A stretch of 64,000 nucleotides of DNA, from NCBI RefSeq assembly GCF_019112545.1, contig NW_025064907.1, positions 364,223-428,222 of the forward strand, written 5' to 3'. The stretch's first letter is position 1. The number at the start of each line of letters is the position of its first letter. Both the position numbers and the translations under genes were made by a program. Under the pieces are notes generated by a model. It was not told the DNA's origin. It saw nothing but the letters and a program-made list of their open reading frames with translations, and searched no databases. The DNA comes from Guyanagaster necrorhizus. Taxonomy: Eukaryota; Basidiomycota; Agaricomycetes; Agaricales; Physalacriaceae. Of the stretch, positions 44,901 through 54,581 are shown piece by piece.

Positions 44901-46698
44901 TCATCTGTACTATGAACATAAATCGGATATTTGCCTGGTACAGCTCCTCATCGATTCCGTGATCGATGGTGCTTTGACTGGGAGAGCGGTGACATGGAAG
45001 TGGTCTATGAATATCTCAGGGGACATTAAGGAGGATAACAAGGTGTACATCCGTCTCGCTTTCGATGATGGTGACTTTGTGGACCTTACCGGGGAACTTG
45101 ATACTGAAAAGGGCATAATCAAGGGGTGGTGCAAATACTTAGGTGCCACCGGAAATGAAGAAGAACATGACTCAGATGAGCAGTCGCCCGATGATGAGGG
45201 TGGTGGCGACCAAGGTGACGACAACGGTGACCAAGGAGGCGCCGAAGAGAATAAGGATGGGGATGCCGTGTCCCAGGGGGGTGACCAGGCAGCTTCCGAA
45301 GAAGGTACAGGCCGAGTGGACAGTTCGACCCCCCAGAACGATGAAACCGCTGCGGCTGAAGAAAGCCACAGCGGCGCGGCTGACCCCGAGTCTAATGAGG
45401 CTGACGTTGACAATCATGCTTCACAAGCATCCGATGGCTCAGGATCTACCGATCCAGAGTCAGAGAATTATTATTACAAGTTTATTTTGCGTCGAACCCC
45501 TGCTTCCTTATGCAGATTCCTTCCCGGCGATGAGCGAGTTTTCCCAGTAGCTAACGAGGATGCGGGGAGTCGTGCTCGCGCGCGATGGAGGTTTGCTTGC
45601 ACGTCTGTGCTGGACCGAATGCGGAGGAAGTCCTTTTCCTGGAAGTTCTTGAAGGACAGGTTCGCTGAAAGACGCCGCTTCCTGGAACTGGCCGTCAGAG
45701 AACAATGTGTGAAGGACAATCTTTGCCCACGTAGCCCTTTGTCTGAGGAGGAGGAGGAAGAACTGTATCGTTTGAAGTGCATCCTTTGTCCGATGGATAT
45801 TCGGTATTACTATTCTTTTGCCGCTGATGAGATAACCCGGCGCAAATTTATGTGAGTCCACAGTTCAGTCATTTCTTCCCCGATACCCATCGTTCCACTA
45901 GTGGTTACGGTTGCGATTCATGTCATGGTTCGATTTTAGGGAGTAGGCTGGCCTGCCTCACCTGTATGAACGACTCATTCACGGACACGATTGACTTATG
46001 CACGAGTTGTATTGATACAAGCTGCGAACGCGGTGGATTTGTTCACGACCCGTCCCATGATCTGCTCAAGTTCGATAGTGTCGTCCTGGATGGTCGTCTG
46101 CGGTGGATGATTCCTGAAGCCCGTTCTATGGTAGTCCGCATCAAAGGGGAGTTCCGATCTTCCCTCAAGAACCGTGTCGAGCCCGTGGAGAAGAGTAGCT
46201 CCTCCCACGGTAGCCAGTCGAAGAAGGAAGCGCTAACTCCAGCCGCACCCCCAAAATGTCGGTGCTGTGGGAAAGTTGTATCCATACCTTGTTGGGTATG
46301 TTTGATCTGCAGTGCGTTTTTTTTTTTCGTTTGCTGCCCGTAGTCTCGAGCGCTGATTATCACTGGCTCCAGCCATCGATGCGTATGTTTGCGACGAGTG
46401 CGATGCGAAGAAGAAGGAACCCATGCCAGGTGATCCCCACGAGCTCGGGGAGCCCCTTCTACGAATCGCCGATTGCAATCCTCCCGTGGAGGTTGTCGCG
46501 ACCGAGGTGAAGCTGGCAGCTCTCGAGAAGAAGTTCGACAAAGTTGATCAACGGCTAGCGGCACTTGAAGACAGAGTCGAGAGCCGATTATCCTTAATGG
46601 AAACGATGTTGAAGGAATACTTCAGCAGTTCAACCCACGGAAATGTTTCGAAGGGCAGCGATGATGGATGCGTTTTGGCTGCAGGAGCCGAGTCATAG
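41929..46698 (+). CDS. Goodbye-like / EF-hand / ZZ zinc-finger protein (1,365 residues)
   Basis: Fourteen exons, phase-consistent, total 4,098 bases: 41929-42094, 42142-42360, 42406-42526, 42579-42724, 42777-43381, 43430-43456, 43514-43830, 43884-43915, 43967-44295, 44344-44500, 44555-44616, 44671-45851, 45902-46311, 46373-46698. The N-terminal 220 residues (ALGQLHPFVG, LAFKLVITLDMTRRGNNKK, IVLFQLRHIKDP, CDHYLKKGFL) resemble the fungal STAND N-terminal Goodbye domain. Residues 509-520 form an EF-hand loop (DDDATGFITTKE). An acidic Asp/Glu/Gly-rich linker precedes a ZZ-type finger (CDSCHGS, CLTC, CTSC, HDPSH; about 1122-1175), then a second cluster (CRCCGK, CWVCLIC, CDEC) and a coiled coil (VKLAALEKKFDKVDQRLAAL). 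A calcium-responsive ubiquitin- or peptide-binding scaffold is possible but unproven. Confidence 0.85.
43430..43456 (+). other. 27-base microexon in the EF-hand/ZZ gene
   Basis: Nine codons (DLKELWKDM) between GT..AG introns 43382-43429 and 43457-43513, in phase 0 on both sides. Including or skipping it keeps the frame. Confidence 0.7.
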
Positions 46699-48282
46699 TG
46701 TTCATTGCTGTAAATGGATGTACACAGATGCAACGGGTGCCGGCACGGGGGTTTCCTTATGCCAGTAGTCATAACGTACGATGTCTAAGTGCGCATGGGA
46801 TTCTGATAGGGCAATCAGCGTCGTTGTCGGCCTGGGATGGTGATGTTGGGAAGTTCCGACCTCAAGTCGTCGGCGGAGACCTGTAGCATAACCGTCAATT
46901 AAGTACACAGCTACGTTCGTGATGATATCAGATACCTATTGATAGGATGATAGTGAGAATGACGCAAACACCCAGAGAGTCGCAAGGCTTCGAATTCAAC
47001 ATAAATGGGAGTAAGTTCAGAAGGGAGATCGAAAGAGATGGGCGATAGAACAATGGCACCGCTACTTTAGTTGCCCGGTTCCCGAGCAACAAAAAGACGA
47101 GTGCGTGTTGGACATACTTACAGGAGCAGGCATCTCGATGACGATATAGACATTCGCACACGAACTTAGAGCAATCAGCACGGGGCAGTCGTGGGGTACT
47201 TTTCGATTGTGTTAGTCATCAATGTCAACTTCTTACCCGCACTAGATCCTTCGAAAAGCACAAATTTCGCCTCCAGGGTGATCCAAAGAGAACCATTCAT
47301 CGTTTGACGGATGCTACGATGTTTGGGGACGAGAGATCAGAGCCATTATGCTGGTGATTTTTGCGTAAGGATTTTACACCTTAGGCGTATCGTCGGATCT
47401 TTGCCTGGAAGCAACACATTATTGACACTGGCATCCGCCGCGAGTAAAATGAACATATTAGACAGGATAATAGGCAAGTCGGAATCAGCCGATCAATGTA
47501 ACCTAGCAGAATATGAGGACGTAAGATTGAGGGGAAAAGAAGCAGATACTCAATAGGTATATTAAAAGTGGCGGCGATGCGGAGGAGGTAACTAGTCCTA
47601 AGTGCTACTAGTGTCTATTTCAGATTGAAACGACGCCCCCAGTGGGCATCTTTCGGAGGCGCCCGAATAATGTAGCAACGCTAGCAAGTCAAAGGTCCCT
47701 CGATACACATTTTTAGCGGTACCACATGTGTCTTTGATCGCCGCCGTAGGTACCTTGCGAGGGGTCAATTCAAAAGCGAAAGCCGGGAATCAATTCGGTC
47801 GGAGAATGCTCATGGCGGGACAGAAAGGTTAGAAGTCTAATCAATTTGTGTCATTTTTTGAGGGTGCTGTAAATGGACTTAAAGGATTGTGAACCAGCCG
47901 ATAAAGTGAGTGAAATCGACGCTTACGATGTGCTGGAAAACCTTGTGTGCCGCGTGTCCTGAGGCGCTGCCTGCAACGAGGACGATTCGGACGCCACCTA
48001 GCCCTAGGACCGACCCAGTACTTATAATGGTTCGTTGATGCGTGGTCGGAGCTTGCCATTGAGACGGCTATAGCGGCCAGGGTACCACGGACGGAAGTTC
48101 CCGAGGTGGTGAGCGAGTACATATTTAAGCCACGTATTCCGGAGTCGTTGCCCCCAGTATCAACCTTCACAGGCGATATACAAGCCCACACATCCTCTTC
48201 GTGTTACAGAAAAACCAGAGCGACCCGTACGTCACGTGCCCGTTCCTTTTTCGTTTTTTTCATTGATCTTCCCCGGACCGTC
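46699..48282. other. Intergenic; possible decayed minus-strand gene
   Basis: Minus strand about 47330-46920 has protein-like pieces (SLWITLEAKFVLFEGS, then LLNLLPFMLNSK and LGVCVILTIILSIGI) with intervening non-open DNA; unassigned. The right end holds CACGTG at 48233-48238 in the likely cyclophilin promoter. Confidence 0.3.
48233..48238. promoter_or_regulatory. E-box CACGTG before the cyclophilin gene
   Basis: CACGTG within GTCACGTGCC, 45 bases upstream of the ATG. The same ten bases occur at 31214-31223, upstream of the ubiquitin-ligase gene. It may be a Cbf1/bHLH-type site; inferred from sequence only. Confidence 0.4.
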
Positions 48283-49151
48283 ATGGCTCTCGACTGGCAG
48301 TTTCATGTATGTCCCTCCAATCCTGTTTTCATGCACAGCCTTTGAAGAGATTCACATCCAGGGCAAACATATTCGTACGTATACCCTCCATGGTCAATTT
48401 TGTTATTACCTTGACGCGTCTACCACCGTCGACTTGTAGTTCGATATAACCATCGATTCCCGCCCCGCGGGAAGGATCGTATTCCGTCTGTACGATGAGC
48501 TAGTTCCAAGGACGGCTAAGAACTTTCGGGAGCTGGCCACGGGCCAGCATGGATTCGGATATGCCGGTTGCAGCTTCCACCGTATAATACCAGGGGTGAG
48601 TATCTTCTCCAATACAAACATTCTTCCTGTCCATCTTCCTTGATGCTGATAATTGAATCGTTCTAGTTCATGATTCAGGCGGGTGATTTTACGGCGCATA
48701 ACGGAACGGGTGGAAAGTCGATATACGGCTTGAAGTTTCGAGGTGAGTGTCGAGTTGTCTGATTCCGGCCTAGGGTTTGACTGGACTTGTCTAGATGAGA
48801 GTTTTAGAAGAAAACACGACCGACCTGGGCTTTTGTCCATGGCAAATGCCGGTCCAAATACTAACGGTTCTCAGGTGTGTATTCTTCTCTTGATTGATCT
48901 AAACATATGACTGACATCGTTCCAGTTTTTCATCACGACTGTAAAGACTCCTTGGGTAAGTTTCACGATGTACTTACCATCGTCACAAGGTGTGCTTACC
49001 ACTGTTTTCGTTTTAGCTGGACGGACGACATGTGGTATTCGGAGAAGTTGTAGAAGGTATGGATCTTGTGAAGGAGATCGAAATGACAGGTACCGCGAGC
49101 GGCGCACCAAAGAAGAAGGTGGAGATATCAGCGTCAGGCACAGTTGCGTGA
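48283..49151 (+). CDS. Cyclophilin-type peptidyl-prolyl cis-trans isomerase (178 residues)
   Basis: Catalyses cis/trans isomerisation of X-Pro bonds; a single-domain, cyclophilin-A-like protein. Seven exons, phase-consistent: 48283-48306, 48339-48374, 48440-48595, 48667-48742, 48795-48874, 48926-48955, 49017-49151. Core motifs present: [37 protein letters not shown] (catalytic Arg, Phe, Gln), [27 protein letters not shown], and [10 protein letters not shown] (Trp and His of the active/cyclosporin site). It ends EISASGTVA without a targeting signal. The first 19 residues ([19 protein letters not shown]) come from two tiny exons and are unlike the usual short cyclophilin A start; no clear signal peptide is seen, though the basic, Ser/Arg-containing start could be a weak mitochondrial presequence. 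Confidence 0.9.
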
Positions 49152-49566
49152 ATTGTTGACCTTTGTGTTTAATCTATTGCTCTGTTTTGCGTTGCCATTT
49201 GTTATCCTTCTGTTATTCCATATCTATGTTACTTAATGCTATACTGCTGCTCTGTGATCCTGTGATTACTATTTCTCACTGTTCGTGAGTGCGTGTGTGT
49301 TCTTTATGATTAATCGAGCGAGCCGCCGCTGAGATCTCGTTAGAATTATTTATAGGTATATGATTAATGGCACTCAGAAGACACCATGGTACATGTCCAA
49401 CAGGCTACAATTGCGAATTCAATAAAAATAACTGGAAACTCTCCGCGAGGTCACGTCAAGGAAGCAGGTAATTGCGGCGCCGTCGCCACGGGTCTGTGCG
49501 TTTTCAAGCCGCCCGAGGCCCCCGAATATAGCGCGAGATAGACATAGCCCAAAGATCTCTGCAATA
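49152..49566. other. Convergent 3' intergenic region
   Basis: Separates the ends of the cyclophilin and the F-box-like genes; no gene seen. T-rich directly after the cyclophilin stop. Confidence 0.5.
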
Positions 49567-50520
49567 TCATATCTCTAGTACGGCATCCCATCGCCCTTCC
49601 ATACCAAACTCGAACCTCTCTTTATGGTCCTGTAATGCTGACGCGATACTCCCCCACTTCCCTTCCCCCCTTGCCACCAATCGAACATCAACACCTGTCA
49701 AATCAGAAATTAACTCCGCTTGAGCAATCTTGTCGTTTAGCGGCTCATGGTAGCTATCGTCATCTGAGGACGAGGGCGCATGACCTCGCCTTATGTACCC
49801 GAGGTCTGTCTCGACAAGGATTTTCTGTATCGTGCGCGGAAGAATGCATCTGGTGGCCATGGCCGACACCAAGGTCGAGGTCGAGGTCTGTAAGAATTGG
49901 GGGACGCCAAGGGATTGCCCGACCTGTCTGAGAGATAGGCCGCGCTCAAGGACATATAAGTGCGTGAGGAATGGGCATGCTCGTCCAATGTCTCTAGCTA
50001 AGGTTTTCCCGCCCGAAAGCACAGATAAGTGTAATCGCCGGAGGGAAGGGAACGCTCGTCGCTCAATGTAGGTGTCGAAGTGGCCGTAGAGAGTCAATTC
50101 TTTGAGGTTCGGGAAGAAACCATTTTGCGGAAGTATAGAATTTCTGAGGAATAGGAGATGAACTGTTAATGTGACCACTGTCCGTGACACGAGTCGCAGA
50201 ATTCTTGTCATGGCGTTGTATATTTGGGCCGGGTTCGGGTAGATACTGGCATCTGGACCCGGATACGTGGACGCGATGAAGAGGTGACAGACTGTTGTTT
50301 CATTCAACGGCAAGCTGTCCAAATGTTCTCTCAACCCGATAATCTGCCTTGCACTAGTTACACAAAGCGAGTTCAATCGGAAGGGCTTGACAAGGCGATG
50401 CGCCCGTTTGCTGACAAGAGAGATAGAACGCCCTGTTTGGCCCCCATCAGTGCAGGCATAGTAGCATACGCGGGTCAAAATTTCGCAAGGGAAAGTATCC
50501 ATGTCGTGGTCAAGCGCCAA
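49567..50520 (-). CDS. F-box/LRR-like protein (317 residues)
   Basis: Intron-free minus-strand gene. The start (DTFPCEILTRVCYYA) followed by SISLVSKRAHRLVKPFRLNS fits the degenerate F-box of agaricomycete proteins, in which ILPxEIL..I and S.VSK..... positions contact Skp1. The middle shows leucine-rich-repeat-like lines (FFPNLKELTLYGHF, AFPSLRRLHLSVLSGG, ACPFLTHLYVLERG), each beginning with a Phe/Cys-Pro-x-Leu pattern about 25-30 residues apart. The C-terminal part has an acidic stretch (SSSDDDSYHEP). The likely role is substrate recognition for an SCF ubiquitin ligase, inferred from architecture. Such genes form large, fast-changing families in mushrooms. Confidence 0.75.
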   Translation of the reverse strand: MALDHDMDTFPCEILTRVCYYACTDGGQTGRSISLVSKRAHRLVKPFRLNSLCVTSARQIIGLREHLDSLPLNETTVCHLFIASTYPGPDASIYPNPAQIYNAMTRILRLVSRTVVTLTVHLLFLRNSILPQNGFFPNLKELTLYGHFDTYIERRAFPSLRRLHLSVLSGGKTLARDIGRACPFLTHLYVLERGLSLRQVGQSLGVPQFLQTSTSTLVSAMATRCILPRTIQKILVETDLGYIRRGHAPSSSDDDSYHEPLNDKIAQAELISDLTGVDVRLVARGEGKWGSIASALQDHKERFEFGMEGRWDAVLEI

Positions 50521-53439
50521 AGTCGATGGGACCAGGGTAACAGCCCCCCCCTAACAGAGACAAAGTTCGATGCGTCATCATTTGTGATCGTTCGAACTTT
50601 CTTCGAATTTTCCATTTACGCATTCCCTTGCCGCCGGCCAATAACATTTTTTGCAGACTCTTATTCTTTTGCTGTGAAGAAGTTAAATACTAGCTCATCA
50701 ACTTGTGCAGCGGGGCAGCTACCAGTCTGCTTTAGTAGATGATTTCTTCTATTACTGATACGATTTGCGTGAGTGCGTGGGCAGAAGTGGGGAATAGGAT
50801 CGTCTGATAGATTGATTTATGCTGAAGTAGATGTCGTCGGGACCGTCATGAAACTACTAACAGGATAATTCGGATGATATCCATGTTTCGGATACGAATC
50901 TTGTTCGCGTATGGCCTTCAAGATATGCGCAGCTGCCAAGAACCAGGTTGTTTCATTATTGTATCCGGAAACATCTAGAATACGTGGACTACTGTCAACG
51001 TGTTTCTTACGGATGCACAAAGGAGAAATATCGATTATCTAGCTCAGGATCTTCTTTGTAGGTTCTGTTTTCTCTTATGAAACTAATCTAGGCAGTAGCG
51101 GTCCTATTCCATTCGCATGCGCTGCTGTTCGAATCGAGGACCATGGCGCTATTTTTTTGACATGCAGCCATTGCTGTGTTTTTTTTTAAAGGAATATTCG
51201 TTGATTTTGTACTGGCGGTTGCTACGGCCTAATGTGTGTATGCATGGCCCTTTACGCGGCAAGGATATTCTACTTATGAATGCCCAGATGGAAACTCAGA
51301 ACCACATTATGGGACCTTGGACAACACAAGGTGTACTGCCGTACAGCGTTTCATCTGCACCATGGCTAGATCGTAGGCGAATCGACTGAGGCCTGTCTGC
51401 GGCGTGCCGTGGCATAACACGCCTTTGAGGCGTGTACCAGAGGAGGAGAACCAAACCATATCTGATTAATCTTATCTGATAAGAGGGGGGAATCATGGGG
51501 CCATTTGTGCGATATCTCCGCTATATTGCTTTACTACCACGGTTTCTTCTCATACTAAGTCCTTGACACAAGCACGCGTGTTACTTGTCATCACATGTAC
51601 ACGGGCATATCGAATCCAGAAGCGAAATACTAGAGACAGCTTGTTTGTTAGTCAGACTCAGAATACTCCACCTTCTTCTACAAACCCACGATCTTTTCGG
51701 ATAGGATGAAAGTATGGGCTCACAACGCGTACGATCACACCAGGTTTTTCAAGCATATAGTTGCGCCCTCGTAGTACCGGAACATGTACTGTCAGCGGAA
51801 TAGGTGGACAGCATACCTCCATCGGTCCGGCGCTCTCCATTGTTGACGTGCCTGTATTGATTAGTCGTAGGCTGTGTGGGACTAACGAAAAGTAGTCGTT
51901 TTAGATGACCAGAGTTCAATAAAATCCACCAAGTCAGAGCATTGCTTTCCCATGAACTCTTCATAGCCGGCAGTGTAGCCTCGCCGGATTCTGAATAAGG
52001 GACCGGGACTAGATCTCGACTAGAAGACGTATTCGCGGGTCTAGTACATTCTTGATAGCGTATCGGAACTAATGCTCGCACTTTCAATCCACCGGTGGGG
52101 TTCTCTCTCCAGAGGGTGGGCATCCGTTCCGTTTACACGACAGATGCACACTACCATATATGATACTTTTGTCCCTGCCCTGTATCCAAAGTTACCGCTC
52201 AAAGCCACAGTCTCACCAGGGGCGCTCACCGTGACTTCAGGTATAAATCCCATCCACAAACGCCAGCTTAGTCATTTCCAGACATTCCGCGATGACGATG
52301 AACTTCACTGCTGGCAGTGGCACCGCATCGACATCGCCGTAGTTGGAGCTCAGAGGTCCAGAATTTTTCGTGCGTTCTTGTTCGGAGCAGAGCGGCGGTG
52401 GCAGAAAGAGAGTCAGAGTAGGAATCGAAGTAGAACGATCAAAAAAGACCCACGGCGAGCCAGAGGTGGTGCGATACCCTTGCCTAATCAGCAGTTTCAG
52501 ACTAACTTTCATTTAGATGGAGCAGAGCAATGTTGACCGACGTCTAAGGACATTAGCTCTTATTCGCCTCCCATTCAGAGGCTTCGCTCCTACCAGCATG
52601 GGCGTAAGATCTCTATCGTGATTCGCGTGGACGGTTTCATCTAGCCCTTCTCGATAGGTAGGTGCTCCTCGTGTAAATAAAGTCAACGAATGTGGTATAC
52701 AGTATACGGTTTCATTCAGAGAAAGAAGCAACCGTACTGCTCGAGGAAAACTCAAGTCGGGGTGTCTCCCACCGCTCTCAGAGGGAATGTCGACGTCCTG
52801 AAAAGCCCTCTTCATATATGGAGTACCGGGCATCAGTGATCAGAGCTGGAGAAGACGTCAGTCACGGTAAATTTAGGCCCGGACTCATGACGGATATCTA
52901 ACCGCAGTATCAATGAAGGACAGGTGGCGTACTTGATGTGCTGTAGTGAGCACCCGTTGAGCAGTTGCGTTTTCCTATAGACATCAGTCGCATGATGGGT
53001 TGTTACAAAATCGATATCGCCTCATGGATCAAAGGCCTAGATTTGTGTGGGGTTATGTAAAATACTCAAGACCACTCAGGCTGGTCCTATTTAAGAGGCG
53101 CTTTTTCATTCTCACTGCAAAGGGTCGATTATGCATTTCTCTTGTACAACGGCAACTTTGCGTATCGGCAGAGGATCGAGTGTGAGACCGAGGAGATCAT
53201 ATGGCATCATGGATAGCTGAGCGGGTGCCTATCAACTCATGCTCCGAACGCGGTAAAGAAGTGGCCAATTTCCTGTACCGGCATGCAGCCTGTTGTGCAG
53301 ATGCTGAGTCTATGTTTCAGAATATGGAGAAGCAGGGTGACTTTCTCCAGGTTCTATCAGCTTGTTGTTTCTGCTTTGCATAGAATTCCTGGAGTAGTGA
53401 AGTTTTGTTGATTGGTATTGGTTTTCACAGTGGTGCTGG
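50521..53439. other. 2.9 kb without a confident gene
   Basis: Minus-strand open pieces at 52833-52513, 52512-52237, 52259-52041 (with AGTKVSYMVVCICRVNG), 52123-51749 and 51840-51658 (PLTVHVPVLRGRNYMLEKPG) are protein-like and collinear, and could be exons of one gene or a decayed one, but I could not join them cleanly or name a family. Confidence 0.35.
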
Positions 53440-53600
53440 TATATTCCACTGCTCACTGACATCACCTCATGCTGCTGCCTTCACTTCTTCATCTGCCATT
53501 TCATTACCTGCAATGCCTTGTGAAATGCTGAGAAGTGGCTATGAATGAATCAACAATGTACAAGGCACATACCACTAAAACACTAACACCAAATCACAGT
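53440..53600 (-). mobile_element. Remnant RNase H of a non-LTR retrotransposon
   Basis: On the minus strand, a stretch reads SQGIAGNEMADEEVKAAA, then a stop and GDVS. This matches the GHxGIxGNExADxxAKxA signature at the end of the RNase H domain in many fungal LINE-type elements. Only this piece was found; flanks show no more of the element. It lies about 500 bases before the first LTR. Confidence 0.5.
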
Positions 53601-54109
53601 GTGATTTAAGGGAGGAATAGTAATACCTGGATTCTCAGTATATAGAGAAGGTAACATTGATAGAGTGCAATAGAATGTAATTCAAGGATATATATTGCAG
53701 CCTACTTGGACAAAGTTGTCAGTGTCACTGAACACAACAAAATCTATCTCAAATAGTCTGCCTGATGCAGTTTCTCAGCTGATATGGTGCACCTGGTTGT
53801 GACTTATACACAAAACTGAACTGTTCTGACTGTCTGACACAAAATTTTGGTTGCTTTCTGAGGTTCTTGCACAAAACAAAGTGACCTGATCACCACAATA
53901 CTATTCAAGTTGAGTTTATGACTTGAAGTTCTTAACACAACTCTTACTGTTTGCTTGGTAGTGTTTCAGTGTAAGGCTAGCAAACTCCCTGATATAAGAA
54001 GGATGCATCTGCTCATGCAAGTTCTTTTATAATTGTGAGGGAGAAATCCAGCAGTTCAGAGTGGATCTGACAGAATCCATCTGAAGCAAATAGCTTGTTT
54101 GTAGAACAA

Positions 54110-54567
54110 TGTTACAATTTTTCCATTTCCTTTCTTGATTAACCCCTATTTATGCTTAGTCAGGGTGCTAAACACAGGTGCTTAAGACCATGAGACAAGG
54201 CTTAGTCATCACAAACAAGCCAAGTCAGTTATTGTCTTTTGACACAACAGCATTGCCTGATAATGCACAATCATCCTTTTATGTATGGTAATAACACTCA
54301 AGGACAATGGGCACAATGGACTCAGCAACATACAATTAGTAGCAGTATATTTAGCACAGGACTTATACAGTATTTAAGAGGCTCACTCTTGCTGAAAAAC
54401 CCTAGCTTCAAGCTAAAGTTTATTCACACCATTCTACCCTTGAGCTAATTCTTGGCCTTGTGACACAATGAATCAGAAGTGCATCAGTGGACTCAGACAA
54501 CTGCCCAAAGTGCAAGGTAGCTTCTGTTTATCATGTGTTTCTGTTTACATGATGCTTGGATCTAACA
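54110..54567 (+). repeat. 5' LTR of retrotransposon A
   Basis: 458 bases starting TGTTACA and ending CTAACA (terminal TGTTA/TAACA inverted repeats). It aligns, in reverse orientation, with 60181-60647 at roughly 75% by eye over the whole length. Contains TATTTAA at 54371 and the 13-base segment 54404-54416 that pairs with the primer-binding site. The divergence between the two LTRs reflects different elements, not the age of one. Confidence 0.85.
54371..54416 (+). promoter_or_regulatory. LTR promoter and predicted transcript start
   Basis: TATTTAAGAG at 54371, then AGCTTCAAGCTAA at 54404-54416, 33 bases downstream. The second element is the exact reverse complement of the bases at 54569-54581. 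Its conservation in the LTR of element B (CAGCTTCAAGCTAAAG on the minus strand, near 60337-60352) supports function. Confidence 0.6.
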
Positions 54568-54568
54568 A

Positions 54569-54581
54569 TTAGCTTGAAGCT
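54569..54581 (+). other. Putative self-priming primer-binding site
   Basis: TTAGCTTGAAGCT begins one base after the LTR end and pairs over 13 of 13 bases with 54404-54416. This is the layout of self-primed elements such as Tf1 and sushi, where the 5' end of the transcript itself primes minus-strand DNA. Part of the match comes from the near-palindromic core AGCTT..AAGCT. Confidence 0.6.

Noticed and set aside
45143..45550. Overlapping frames within the acidic linker of the EF-hand/ZZ gene (both strands)
   Set aside because: Low-complexity GAN/GGN codons leave all frames open; the chosen frame is fixed by exon phases on both sides.
51658..52833. Arrestin-like gene on the minus strand
   Set aside because: Several pieces look protein-like, but I could not join them in phase and the resemblance to arrestin-like proteins was only impressionistic.
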